Positions 36,843 to 45,257 of a stretch of DNA of 64,000 nt are shown here, one piece after another. Under the pieces are notes generated by a model. The model was not told the DNA's origin and did no database searches. It was given only the letters and a program-made list of their open reading frames with translations. The position numbers and the translations under genes were made by a program. How positions within the stretch are numbered: position 1 is the first letter of the stretch; each line of letters opens with the position of its first letter. Source of the DNA: an uncultured Prevotella sp. (lineage in GTDB: Bacteria > Bacteroidota > Bacteroidia > Bacteroidales > Bacteroidaceae); contig URRR01000013.1 of assembly GCA_900550365.1 (NCBI GenBank), positions 1-64,000 on the forward strand, given 5' to 3'.

Positions 36843-39299
36843 ATGAAAAACATCAAGTTACTTTTGGTCACCGGAGCCGTTGCCGTAGCAGCAATAGCGG
36901 CTCAGGCGCAGACGGTGACACCTGAGATAGAGAAGAGGGCGGCCGACATCGTGGCCCAAATGACCCTTGAGGAGAAAGTTTCTTACCTGTCGGGAGCAAC
37001 ATCGTTCTCGCTCCGTGAGATACCGAGAGTCGGCATTCCTACAGTGTTGTTGGCCGACGGTCCCGTGGGCTTACGCAACCATGCGCCGCACAGCACGCTG
37101 TATCCGGCATCAATGTTAAGCGCGGCAACGTGGAACAGAGACCTGCTTTACCGCCTCGGACGATCGCTCGGCGATGACGCAAGGGCACGAGGCGTAGGCA
37201 TACTGCTCGGTCCCGGCGTGAACATTTACCGCTCTCCGCTGTGCGGCCGCAACTATGAATACTTCGGTGAAGACCCTTATCTGACCGGCGAGGCTGCCCT
37301 GGCCTATATCAAGGGAGTGCAGTCGCGTGGCGTGATAGCCACGATAAAGCACTTCGCAGGCAACAACCAGGAGTGGAGCAGGCACCATGTAAGCTCAGAA
37401 ATTGACGAGCGCACGCTGTTCGAGATATACTTTCCGGCGTTTCATAAGGCCGTGACCAAAGGCAACGTGGGCGCGGTAATGGACAGCTACAACCTGCTTA
37501 ACGGAGTGCATTCTACCGAGAATGCCTGGCTGAACAAGGAGGTGCTGCGCAGGCGATGGGGCTTCAACGGCATCATAGTGTCCGACTGGACGTCGGTATA
37601 TTCAACTATTGCGGCGGCCAACAACGGGCTTGACCTGGAGATGCCGAAGGGCAAGAACTTCACGATAGACAAGATAAAGGCCGCTATCGAGGCCGGAACC
37701 ATAGACGAGCGGACGATCGACGAGAAGGTGAAACATGTCCTGCAGACGGTTATGGCCTTCGGTATCTTTGACCGGGAACAGAAAGAAAGCAGTCTGCCTC
37801 TTGACAATCCGAAGTCTGCCGAGACAGCTCTTGAGCTGGCACGAGAGGGCATCGTGATGCTGAAAAATGACGGCAACATACTTCCTTTGCGTGGAACGGT
37901 GGCGCTTGTAGGCCCTAATGCCACCGTAATAACTTCCGGCGGAGGCAGCGGCAACGTTGTTCCGTTCAGCTCAACGCCGGTAAGCAAGGCTCTGGCCGGC
38001 ATGAAGCCAAAGACAATAATGCTTACTGACGACGTCATTTATGAAGACATTTCAGACAGAGTGTACACCGACTCGACGATGAGCAGCCGCGGATTTAAGG
38101 GCGAATACTTCAAGAATAAAGAACTGAAGGGCACGCCCGACGTTACGCGTACTGACAAGTCGGTAGACTTTGACTGGCAGTACGGTGCTCCGATGGACGG
38201 CTTCCCCGAGGACAAGTTCTCTGCCCGGTGGAGCGGATGCTACACTCCGGAGGCCGACGAGACGCTGAAACTGTATATCGGAGGCGACGACGGCTACCGC
38301 ATAAAGGTAAACGGCAAGACCATAGCGGGCGACTGGGGCAACCACTCTTATTCTTTCCGCGAGATTGCTTTAAACCTAAAGGGAGGCCAGCGGAACGACA
38401 TCGTGGTAGAGTATTTTGACAACATATCGTCCGCCAACATAAAAGTAAGCCTGAAAAGGCTCAATGAAGATAAGCTGGAGAAAGGCGTCAGAAAGGCTGA
38501 CAACGTAGTATATTGCGCCGGTTTCAACAGCAGTATCGAGGGCGAAGGCTTTGACCGCCCGTTCAGTCTGCCGCAGTATCAGTGCGAGATGATAGAGCGT
38601 CTGGCCGGCATCAACGGCAACATGGTGGTAGTTGTCAATGCAGGAGGCGGCATAGCCTTCAAGCCTTGGATAGACAAAGTCAAGGGAGTGCTCATGGCCT
38701 GGTATCCCGGACAGGAGGGAGGACAGGCCGTTGCCGAGATATTGCGCGGCAAGCTGTCGCCCAGCGGCAAGCTGCCCATATCAATAGAGGAGCGTGCCGA
38801 GGACAACCCCTGCTATGAAAACTATCACGAGAACATGCAGGGGCGCGAGCTGCGCTCGGTTGAATACCGTGAGGGAGTGTTCGTTGGATACCGCGGATAC
38901 GACAAGACCGGCGTGAAACCGCTGTTTCCGTTCGGCTTCGGACTGTCTTACTCGACGTTTGAATACTCAGGACTTGAGCTTGAGAAGACGGGCGACTGCG
39001 AGGTGAAAGTGTCGTTTAACGTGAAGAATACGGGACGCATGGAAGCCAAGGAAGTGGCCGAGGTGTATGTGTCTGACCCGCAGAGCCGTGTGAAGCGGCC
39101 GCTGAAAGAGCTGAAAGGCTTTGAGAAAGTGTCGCTGCGTCCGGGCGAGACGCGCCGCGTGGAGCTTACTCTTGACCGTGAGGCCTTCGCTTATTATGAC
39201 GTGATGGAGGAACGTTTCGTTGTAGAGCCGGGCACGTTTACCGTCTTAGTGGGCGGCAGTTCGGCCGACCTTCCTCTCCGCAAGGACATCGAACTGTGA
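36843..39299 (+). CDS. GH3 beta-glycosidase with inserted PA14 domain
   Basis: The 818-residue protein starts five bases after the preceding GH3 gene and has a signal peptide (LLLVTGAVAVAAIAAQAQ). The GH3 barrel carries MTLEEKVSYLSGA, LADGPVGLRNHA, GPGVNIYRSPLCGRNYEYFGEDP, IKHFAGNNQE and nucleophile Asp about 248 in GIIVSDW. A PA14 domain (about 414-541; GFKGEYFKNKELKG, SARWSGCYTPEADETLKLYI, GDDGYRIKVNG) is inserted in the C-terminal sandwich, as in KmBglI-type beta-glucosidases. In those enzymes PA14 narrows the active site so that only short oligosaccharides fit. A fibronectin III-like domain closes the protein. Confidence 0.92.
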   Translation: MKNIKLLLVTGAVAVAAIAAQAQTVTPEIEKRAADIVAQMTLEEKVSYLSGATSFSLREIPRVGIPTVLLADGPVGLRNHAPHSTLYPASMLSAATWNRDLLYRLGRSLGDDARARGVGILLGPGVNIYRSPLCGRNYEYFGEDPYLTGEAALAYIKGVQSRGVIATIKHFAGNNQEWSRHHVSSEIDERTLFEIYFPAFHKAVTKGNVGAVMDSYNLLNGVHSTENAWLNKEVLRRRWGFNGIIVSDWTSVYSTIAAANNGLDLEMPKGKNFTIDKIKAAIEAGTIDERTIDEKVKHVLQTVMAFGIFDREQKESSLPLDNPKSAETALELAREGIVMLKNDGNILPLRGTVALVGPNATVITSGGGSGNVVPFSSTPVSKALAGMKPKTIMLTDDVIYEDISDRVYTDSTMSSRGFKGEYFKNKELKGTPDVTRTDKSVDFDWQYGAPMDGFPEDKFSARWSGCYTPEADETLKLYIGGDDGYRIKVNGKTIAGDWGNHSYSFREIALNLKGGQRNDIVVEYFDNISSANIKVSLKRLNEDKLEKGVRKADNVVYCAGFNSSIEGEGFDRPFSLPQYQCEMIERLAGINGNMVVVVNAGGGIAFKPWIDKVKGVLMAWYPGQEGGQAVAEILRGKLSPSGKLPISIEERAEDNPCYENYHENMQGRELRSVEYREGVFVGYRGYDKTGVKPLFPFGFGLSYSTFEYSGLELEKTGDCEVKVSFNVKNTGRMEAKEVAEVYVSDPQSRVKRPLKELKGFEKVSLRPGETRRVELTLDREAFAYYDVMEERFVVEPGTFTVLVGGSSADLPLRKDIEL

Positions 39300-39757
39300 C
39301 CTGCCATGAAAAGGCGGGCTGAAAATCGTAACTTTTTAGCTCACTTTTAATTACGACATAGATACCAGACGTTATTTTATAATACAGATTGTAACTTGCG
39401 CGGCGGTCTTTTCTTACGATGTAATATGCCGCATATTGCATTGTAAAAGACCGTCAAACGCATCGCAAAAGACGGCAAAACGCAACCCGTTTTGCCGTCT
39501 TTTGCATTTCTGCCGGTAATGAGCCTGCATGACAGGCGGCATAAGCGGCATGTACTTTTCATGTCCGGCTATGGATTATTGCGCAGTGCTTCGTTTACAT
39601 CAGGTGATATAATGTGAAAAACATAGCCGCCGCCAGACCGTGGAAAAATATTTTTATGTACCTTTGCTAACGTAAAGACAGGATAAGTCTCGGCCAAAAC
39701 AAGGTCACGGACGCAGTTCCAACTTGTACGCCGAAGGGTTTAATAACATTATATAAT
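39300..39757. other. Intergenic region between the glycan locus and proC
   Basis: It holds a family A block A5 at about 39421-39507 (AAAAGACCGTC, AAAAGACGGCAAAACGC and the complement GTTTTGCCGTCTTTTGC). It also holds a -7 element TACCTTTG at 39659-39666, about 90 bases before ATG 39758. No TTG sits at the right distance. No further gene is seen. Confidence 0.6.
39421..39507. repeat. Family A hairpin block A5
   Basis: Three to four alternating units of the AAAAGACGGC type end in TTTTGCCGTCTTTTGCAT. The first unit is a diverged GCCGCATATTGC form, also seen in block A4. Confidence 0.7.
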
Positions 39758-40543
39758 ATGAAGATTGCAGTGATTGGCGCCGGCGCAATGGGCGGCGCAA
39801 TGGTTGAGGGCTGGGTGAGGAGCGGCCGTGTCAGTGCGGCTGATGTTACCGTTACCGCAGCTCATAAGCAGACGTTAGAGCGGTATGTGCCGCTGGGTGT
39901 AGGCGCTACTACGGACAATGCTGAGGCCGCGCGGAAGGCGGATATTGTAGTGGTGGCGGTGAAGCCGTGGCTGGTAGAGCAGGTTTTGAGCGAGATAAAG
40001 CCCGTAATTGACCCTTCGCGGCACATCATTGTGTCGGTGGCGGCCGGTGTTCCGGGCGACAGTCTGAAAGCCATGCTCGCCGGAGAGAACGGCACTTTGC
40101 CCCGTGTTTTTATCGCAATACCTAACATCGCGATGTCTGTAGGCTGCTCAATGACGTTCATTGTGCCCGTCAATGCCGGTGATGATGATACGCAGAAGAT
40201 AGAATCCCTGTTTAATCTGGCTGGAACGTCGCTCATTGTAGACGAGAGTCACCTCGGCGCAGGCACCGCCCTGGCCTCCTGCGGCATAGCTTACGCCATG
40301 CGTTACGTCAGGGCTTCAATGGAAGGCGGCGTGCAGCTCGGCTTCAAGGCAGACGTTTCGCGCGACATAGTGCTGCAGACCGTCAAGGGAGCAGTGGCTC
40401 TGCTGCAGGCCGGCGGCGGTCATCCCGAGGCTGAGATAGACAAGGTTACCACGCCGGGAGGCCTCACCATACGCGGCCTTAACGCCATGGAGCGTGCCGG
40501 ATTCACCAATGCCGTGATACGCGGACTGGTCGGGGATAAGTAA
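39758..40543 (+). CDS. proC: Pyrroline-5-carboxylate reductase
   Basis: The 261-residue enzyme performs the last step of proline synthesis, NAD(P)H-dependent reduction of pyrroline-5-carboxylate. The N-terminal Rossmann motif is IGAGAMGGAMVEGW, followed by ADIVVVAVKPW. The C-terminal dimer domain has SVAAGVPGDS, RVFIAIPNIAMSVG, and the signature VTTPGGLTIRGLNAMERAGF near the end. In related Bacteroidales, proC lies close to arg genes and an XRE-cupin gene, as it does here. A family B repeat begins at the stop codon. Confidence 0.95.
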   Translation: MKIAVIGAGAMGGAMVEGWVRSGRVSAADVTVTAAHKQTLERYVPLGVGATTDNAEAARKADIVVVAVKPWLVEQVLSEIKPVIDPSRHIIVSVAAGVPGDSLKAMLAGENGTLPRVFIAIPNIAMSVGCSMTFIVPVNAGDDDTQKIESLFNLAGTSLIVDESHLGAGTALASCGIAYAMRYVRASMEGGVQLGFKADVSRDIVLQTVKGAVALLQAGGGHPEAEIDKVTTPGGLTIRGLNAMERAGFTNAVIRGLVGDK

Positions 40544-40569
40544 AAAGTTAAAACTGAAGAATCCAGGTG
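40543..40569. repeat. Family B repeat B2 (single arm)
   Basis: AAAAAGTTAAAACTGAAGAATCCAGGTG starts at the last base of the proC stop codon and contains the GAAGAATCCAnnTG core shared by the family. No opposing arm is visible. Confidence 0.6.
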
Positions 40570-40594
40570 TTATGAGGAATGAGCATTCTTTTTC

Positions 40595-40642
40595 GGATTG
40601 CAAATCCTGATACTCGATTCCGGCGGATTGCAAATCCGCCGG
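40595..40642. repeat. Family D REP-like palindromes
   Basis: GGATTGCAAATCC at 40595-40607 and the longer CCGGCGGATT-GCA-AATCCGCCGG at 40620-40642 share the core GGATTGCAAATCC. The second forms a ten-pair stem with a three-base loop. They resemble REP-type palindromes scattered in Bacteroidetes genomes. They lie where the N-terminal codons of the Fic gene would be expected. Confidence 0.7.
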
Positions 40643-41377
40643 AACAGACGTTGGTTGAAACGTAAACTGAAACAACAGGGCATTGAACCCGTGAGTGCCA
40701 CTCACGGGTTCAAGTTCGAAGCGCCAGACGGCAAACTGCGTGTTGCTGACGTGCTTGACAGTGAGGGTGTGGCTTTATTGGCAAAGCATTATCCAAATAA
40801 TAGGGCGAACAGCTTTCTTGACTGGTTCACCTACAGCGACAACACGCTTGACGGACAGAGCCGCAAAAAGGCTTATCAACTCTATGAGAGCGGACTGCTG
40901 CGCCGTCTTGAGCCGGGCAGCATAAGGTGTCTGCAACAAATTCATGCTTACATATTCGGTGGACTGTATGATTTTGCCGGGCAGATACGCACAAAGAACA
41001 TATCCAAGGGAGGCTTTACTTTTGCCAACTGCATGCACTTTCCAGAGACGTTGCGGCTTATCGAACGAATGCCGGAGACCACTTTTGAGGAGATAATGGA
41101 CAAATACATTGAGATGAACGTGGCTCACCCGTTTATGGAAGGCAACGGACGCAGCACGCGGATATGGCTCGACATGATGCTGAGGCGGTCGTTGAAGCAT
41201 TGCGTTGACTGGAGCAGGATAGACAAAAACGAGTATCTTGCAGCCATGCGAGAGAGTGTTGCTGACAGTACGCACATCAAATCTTTGGTAAAACCGGCGC
41301 TGACTACAAAGATTGACGACCCTGAGATGTTCATGAAAGGTATTGATTATTCATATTATTACGAGCAAAACGACTGA
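40598..41377 (+). CDS. Fic-domain protein (adenylyltransferase type) with a truncated Bro-N-like N-terminus
   Basis: The frame is open from a TTG at 40598, but no ATG start exists, and the first residues are encoded by REP-like palindromes, so the 5' end is uncertain and perhaps lost. Residues about 20-65 (RRWLKRKLKQQGIE; FKFEAPDGKLRVADVLDSEG) resemble the second half of Bro-N/DinD-type domains. The Fic domain follows: DNTLDGQSRKKAYQLYESG, IHAYIFGGLYDFAGQIRTKN and the catalytic HPFMEGNGRSTR, matching HPFx(D/E)GNGR. Fic proteins transfer AMP to target hydroxyls. No inhibitory partner (S/T-x-x-x-E-G/N) gene is seen beside it. The C-terminus, MFMKGIDYSYYYE, is complete. Confidence 0.75.
   Translation: MQILILDSGGLQIRRNRRWLKRKLKQQGIEPVSATHGFKFEAPDGKLRVADVLDSEGVALLAKHYPNNRANSFLDWFTYSDNTLDGQSRKKAYQLYESGLLRRLEPGSIRCLQQIHAYIFGGLYDFAGQIRTKNISKGGFTFANCMHFPETLRLIERMPETTFEEIMDKYIEMNVAHPFMEGNGRSTRIWLDMMLRRSLKHCVDWSRIDKNEYLAAMRESVADSTHIKSLVKPALTTKIDDPEMFMKGIDYSYYYEQND
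40683..40713. repeat. Palindrome inside the fic frame
   Basis: TTGAACCCGTGAGTG, one base, then its exact reverse complement CACTCACGGGTTCAA: 15-pair arms within the coding frame, encoding part of GIEPVSATHGF. Its form is that of a REP-like element captured in the gene. Confidence 0.8.
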
Positions 41378-41530
41378 CCGTTGTTTGCTTTCCTGCCCTT
41401 GATTATAAAACAGAGCGCAGCCTTTACAGCATAAATAATAAAGCGGCTTAAAGTCTAAAGACTGCTTGGTCTTAACTGATAATTTATCAATATTTCATCG
41501 TCTGTCTTTCGCTTTCTCGTTATTTATTTG

Positions 41531-41538
41531 TATTTTTG
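41531..41538 (+). promoter_or_regulatory. -7 element of the XRE-cupin gene
   Basis: TATTTTTG matches TAnnTTTG and lies about 30 bases before ATG 41568. No TTG lies at 19-21 bases upstream. Confidence 0.5.
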
Positions 41539-41567
41539 TCGAAATTATAACTTAAAGAAGTTTTTAT

Positions 41568-42122
41568 ATGGAAGATGCTATCAAACAGATAGGCGAACGT
41601 CTGAAGGGTCTCAGAGAGGTGCTTGACATCCCGGCGCAGGAAGTTGCCGACCTTTGCGGCATTTCGCTCGACACATATCTGAAGACTGAGGAGGGCGAGG
41701 GAGAGCTCTCAATCAGCAGTATGCAGAAAATATCAAAGCAATACGGCATAGCGCTTGACGTGCTCCTCTTCGGCGAAGAGCCGCACATGAGCACTTATTT
41801 TCTTACCCGCAAGGGGCAGGGAATGAGCGTTGAGCGCCGCAAGGCATATAAATACCAGAGCTTGGCGAGCGGTTTCCGCGGCCGCAAGGCTGACCCGTTC
41901 ATGGTGCTTGTAGAGCCTAAACCCGACGATACTCCGCTCGAAAAGAACTCACATCAGGGCCAGGAGTTTGACATGGTGACCGAAGGCAGCCTTGAGATAA
42001 CCATCGGCAAGAAGGTGCTTGTACTCAACGAGGGCGACAGCATCTACTTTGACGCGTCCCAGCCTCACTGCATGCGCGCCATGGGAGGCAAGGCGGTTAA
42101 GTTTCTCGCGATAATATTTTAG
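41568..42122 (+). CDS. XRE-family regulator with cupin domain
   Basis: The 184-residue protein has an N-terminal XRE helix-turn-helix (about 5-65; LKGLREVLDIPAQEVADLCG, SISSMQKISKQYGIAL) and a C-terminal cupin (about 100-184; NSHQGQEFDMVTEGSLEITI, LNEGDSIYFDASQPHCMRAM). Such proteins sense a small ligand through the cupin and control neighbouring genes. The acyl-CoA ligase gene 190 bases downstream is the likely target, a pairing common in Bacteroidetes. Confidence 0.9.
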   Translation: MEDAIKQIGERLKGLREVLDIPAQEVADLCGISLDTYLKTEEGEGELSISSMQKISKQYGIALDVLLFGEEPHMSTYFLTRKGQGMSVERRKAYKYQSLASGFRGRKADPFMVLVEPKPDDTPLEKNSHQGQEFDMVTEGSLEITIGKKVLVLNEGDSIYFDASQPHCMRAMGGKAVKFLAIIF

Positions 42123-42312
42123 GTCTAATCGGTGAATGGTAAACGTATGACAGATGACGGGCGATATGCCGGGTGGCGTCTTAATGGCGGGCCCTCAGGT
42201 ATTGAGCCGCGTGCCGCCAGTGCCGGTTTACACCTTATATAATATATAATGAGAGGCAGCCGGGCCGTCACAGGTGGCGTTTACGGCTGTATGATAATAA
42301 CAGAATAAGGAA

Positions 42313-43986
42313 ATGATAGAAAGATTTTTGACGCAGACAAAGTTCACGTCAGTTGAGGATTACAAGGAAAACCTGCATTTCATAATACCCGATAACTTTA
42401 ATTTCGCATACGATGTAATGGACGTATGGGCGGCAGAGAAGCCCGACAAACTGGCTCTTCTGTGGACCGATGATGAGGATAACTGCGTCCGTTTCACGTT
42501 CAAGGACCTTAAGGAGCAGAGCGACCGTGCCGCTTCTTACCTGCAGACGCTCGGCATCGGCAAGGGCGATGTAGTAATGCTGATACTCAAGCGCAGGTAT
42601 GAGTTCTGGCTGTCGATGCTCGCCCTGCATAAGCTCGGTGCCGTGGCGGTGCCCGCTACGCACATGCTGACGACGCACGACATCATCTACCGCAACAACC
42701 GCGCTGACGTTAAGGCCATTATCTGTGTAGGTGAGGATTACGTGCTGACGCAGGTCGCAGGCTCGGTAAAAGACAGTCCGACGCTTAAGACGCTGATAAG
42801 CATAGGGCCTGAAGTGCCCGACGGTTTCCACGACTGGCACAAGGAATGGACAGCCGCGCCTGAGTTTGTGCGCCCGGAGCATGTCAACGACAACGGCGAC
42901 ACCATGCTGATGTACTTCACGAGCGGCACGAGCGGCGAACCGAAAATGGTGGCTCACGACTTTCTTTATGCCCTCGGACACATCACCACGGGCGTGTTCT
43001 GGCACAATCTGACCGAAGACAGCATACATCTGACCGTCGCCGACACGGGCTGGGGCAAGGCCGCGTGGGGCAAACTGTACGGACAGTGGTTCGCGGGAGC
43101 CGTGGTTTTCGTGTTTGAACACCAGAAGTTCACCGCCGACAAGATAATGCGCAAGATAGAGGAATACCACATAACGTCGTTCTGCGCGCCGCCTACGGTC
43201 TACCGCTTCATGATACACGAGGACTTCTCGAAGTACGACCTGTCGTCGCTGCGCTACTGCTGTACGGCCGGCGAGGCGCTCAACCCCGCAGTGTATGACA
43301 AGTTCTATGAGCTTACCGGCATAAAACTAATGGAAGGTTTCGGCCAGACCGAGACAACGATGACGCTCGGAACGATGCCCTGGATGGAGCCGAAGCCCGG
43401 CAGCATGGGCATGCCCAATCCGCAGTATGACATCGACCTGGTGCGCCCCGACGGCTCTTCGTGCGAGGACGGAGAGAAGGGTGAGATAGTGATACGTACC
43501 GACCGGAGCAAGCCAATAGGACTTTTCAAGGGGTATTACCGTGACGAGGAGCTTACCCGCAAGGCATGGCACGACGGCGTTTACCACACGGGCGACGTGG
43601 CGTGGCGCGACGAAGACGGCTACTATTGGTTTGAAGGCCGCATCGATGACGTGATAAAGAGCAGCGGCTACCGCATCGGACCGTTCGAGGTTGAGAGCGC
43701 GCTGATGACTCATCCGGCCGTCGTTGAATGTGCCATAACGGGCGTTCCCGACGACATTCGAGGCATGGTGGTTAAGGCAACGGTGGTGCTCGGCAAGGAC
43801 TGGAAAGGCAAGGAAGGCCCTGAACTGGTAAAGGAACTGCAGAACCACGTGAAGCATGAGACCGCGCCTTATAAGTATCCGCGCATCATCGAGTTCGTTG
43901 ACGAGCTGCCGAAGACTATCAGCGGCAAGATACGCCGCGTGGAGATACGTGACAAGGACAGGAATGAGTTAAGAGTGAAGAATTAA
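42313..43986 (+). CDS. AMP-forming acyl-CoA synthetase (medium-chain/acetyl-CoA-synthetase-like)
   Basis: The 557-residue enzyme activates a carboxylate as acyl-AMP and transfers it to CoA. Motifs in order: MYFTSGTSGEPKMVAHD (P-loop), STVADTGWGKAAWGK-like region, GEALNPAVY, EGFGQTETTMT, YHTGDVAWRDEDGYYWFEGRIDDVIKSSGYRIGPFEVE, and the C-terminal catalytic lysine in LPKTISGKIRRVEIR. The layout matches the MACS group. The last residues (ELRVKN) and stop are encoded by a family B repeat, so the original 3' end may have been altered. The substrate is uncertain: branched, aromatic or short-chain acids are possible. Confidence 0.9.
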   Translation: MIERFLTQTKFTSVEDYKENLHFIIPDNFNFAYDVMDVWAAEKPDKLALLWTDDEDNCVRFTFKDLKEQSDRAASYLQTLGIGKGDVVMLILKRRYEFWLSMLALHKLGAVAVPATHMLTTHDIIYRNNRADVKAIICVGEDYVLTQVAGSVKDSPTLKTLISIGPEVPDGFHDWHKEWTAAPEFVRPEHVNDNGDTMLMYFTSGTSGEPKMVAHDFLYALGHITTGVFWHNLTEDSIHLTVADTGWGKAAWGKLYGQWFAGAVVFVFEHQKFTADKIMRKIEEYHITSFCAPPTVYRFMIHEDFSKYDLSSLRYCCTAGEALNPAVYDKFYELTGIKLMEGFGQTETTMTLGTMPWMEPKPGSMGMPNPQYDIDLVRPDGSSCEDGEKGEIVIRTDRSKPIGLFKGYYRDEELTRKAWHDGVYHTGDVAWRDEDGYYWFEGRIDDVIKSSGYRIGPFEVESALMTHPAVVECAITGVPDDIRGMVVKATVVLGKDWKGKEGPELVKELQNHVKHETAPYKYPRIIEFVDELPKTISGKIRRVEIRDKDRNELRVKN

Positions 43987-44010
43987 GAGTTAAGAGTGAA
44001 GAATCCATGT
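43966..44010. repeat. Family B repeat B3 overlapping the ligase stop codon
   Basis: GAGTTAAGAGTGAAGAATTAA is followed by a second AGTTAAGAGTGAAGAATCC, ending ATGTG. The first unit supplies the last codons and the stop of the acyl-CoA ligase; the second ends with the family core GAAGAATCCATGTG. Confidence 0.7.
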
Positions 44011-44021
44011 GACGCTGTATG

Positions 44022-44140
44022 AAAGGTGGCCTTTTGGTCTGCAAAAGATGACCTTTTACCGCCTGAAAGATGACCTTTTACAACGCAAAAGGCCGTCTTT
44101 TGGGACGCTGGCTGTAACATGTTGATTGTCAATAAATTAC
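44022..44140. repeat. Family A hairpin block A6 with tail motif
   Basis: Units AAAGGTGGCCTTTT, AAAAGATGACCTTTT, AAAGATGACCTTTT and AAAAGGCCGTCTTTT occupy 44022-44103. The tail TTGATTGTCAATAAATTAC lies at 44122-44140 and overlaps the proB promoter. Confidence 0.75.
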
Positions 44141-44157
44141 GGATGACCCTATATTTG
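44126..44157 (+). promoter_or_regulatory. Promoter of proB-proA-argF', nearly leaderless
   Basis: TTG at 44126-44128, 21 bases, then TATATTTG at 44150-44157. The expected start is about 44164, within two bases of ATG 44166, so the mRNA would have almost no leader. Confidence 0.6.
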
Positions 44158-44165
44158 AGACGGAA

Positions 44166-45239
44166 ATGCCTGAAAGAATAGTGATAAAGGTGGGGAGCAA
44201 CGTGCTCACCCGTGACGACGGAAAGCTCGACGTAACACGCATGTCGGCGCTTGTCGACCAGACGGCGTGGCTACGCGGCAACGGTTACGAGGTGATACTC
44301 GTGTCGAGCGGAGCGGTGGCCAGCGGGCGAGGAGAGCTTAAGGCGGAGCGCAAACTTGACAGCGTGGAGCAGCGCCAGCTGTATTCAGCCCTCGGGCAGG
44401 CCAAGCTCATCAACCTGTATTACAGCTTGTTCCGTGAATACAGGATACCCGTTGGGCAGGTGCTGACGATGAAAGAGAACTTCGCCTCGCGCCGTGAGTA
44501 TCTTAACCAGCGTGCCTGCATGACGGTGATGCTCGACAACGGCGTGCTGCCAATAGTCAACGAGAACGACACCGTGAGCGTTACCGAACTGATGTTTACC
44601 GACAACGACGAGCTGTCGGGCCTGATTGCAGCGATGATGGACGCCTCGACGCTGGTCATTCTGAGCAATGTCGACGGCATTTATGACGGTCCGCCGGCTG
44701 ACAAAAGGTCAAAAATTATCAGCAGGGTCGAGCACGGCAGCGACCTTACACGTTATGTAAGCCGTGAGAAAAGCGGCTTCGGCCGTGGCGGAATGATAAC
44801 GAAATGCAACATCGCACGTAAGGTTGCGGATGAGGGAATACGTGTAATCATTGCCAACGGAAAGCGTGACGACATACTGATAAACCTCGTAACCGCCCCT
44901 GAAAAGACGCCCCACACCGAGTTTGTGCCGGCCGGACAGCCAGTGTCGGGCGTGAAGAAGTGGATTGCCCACAGCACGAGCTTCGCCAAAGGAGCTGTCC
45001 GCGTAAACCGCAAGGCTGCCGAGGCGCTGCGCGGAGAAGCGGCCGTGAGCCTGCTGCCCGTGGGCGTGACGGCCGTTGAAGGTGACTTTGAGGAGGGCGA
45101 CATAATAAATATCATGGACGAAAACGGCGAGAGACTGGCCGTAGGACGTGCCTCTTACGGCAGTGACGAGGCCCGTGCCGATATGGGGAAGCACGGCATG
45201 CGCCCGCTCGTTCATTACGATTATCTGTACATAGACTGA
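44166..45239 (+). CDS. proB: Glutamate 5-kinase
   Basis: The 357-residue enzyme phosphorylates glutamate, the first step of proline synthesis. The amino-acid-kinase domain shows RIVIKVGSNVLTRDDGKLD, LVSSGAVASGRGEL, IPVGQVLTMKENFASRREYLN, PIVNENDTVS, and FTDNDELSGLIAAMMDAS. KSGFGRGGMITKCNIAR is the ATP-binding lysine region. A C-terminal PUA domain (about 265-350; WIAHSTSFAKGAVRVN, VTAVEGDFEEGD) is present, as in most bacterial ProB. It begins the proB-proA-argF' unit with gaps of 18 and 25 bases. Confidence 0.95.
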   Translation: MPERIVIKVGSNVLTRDDGKLDVTRMSALVDQTAWLRGNGYEVILVSSGAVASGRGELKAERKLDSVEQRQLYSALGQAKLINLYYSLFREYRIPVGQVLTMKENFASRREYLNQRACMTVMLDNGVLPIVNENDTVSVTELMFTDNDELSGLIAAMMDASTLVILSNVDGIYDGPPADKRSKIISRVEHGSDLTRYVSREKSGFGRGGMITKCNIARKVADEGIRVIIANGKRDDILINLVTAPEKTPHTEFVPAGQPVSGVKKWIAHSTSFAKGAVRVNRKAAEALRGEAAVSLLPVGVTAVEGDFEEGDIINIMDENGERLAVGRASYGSDEARADMGKHGMRPLVHYDYLYID

Positions 45240-45257
45240 CAAATAATAATAAGAAAG

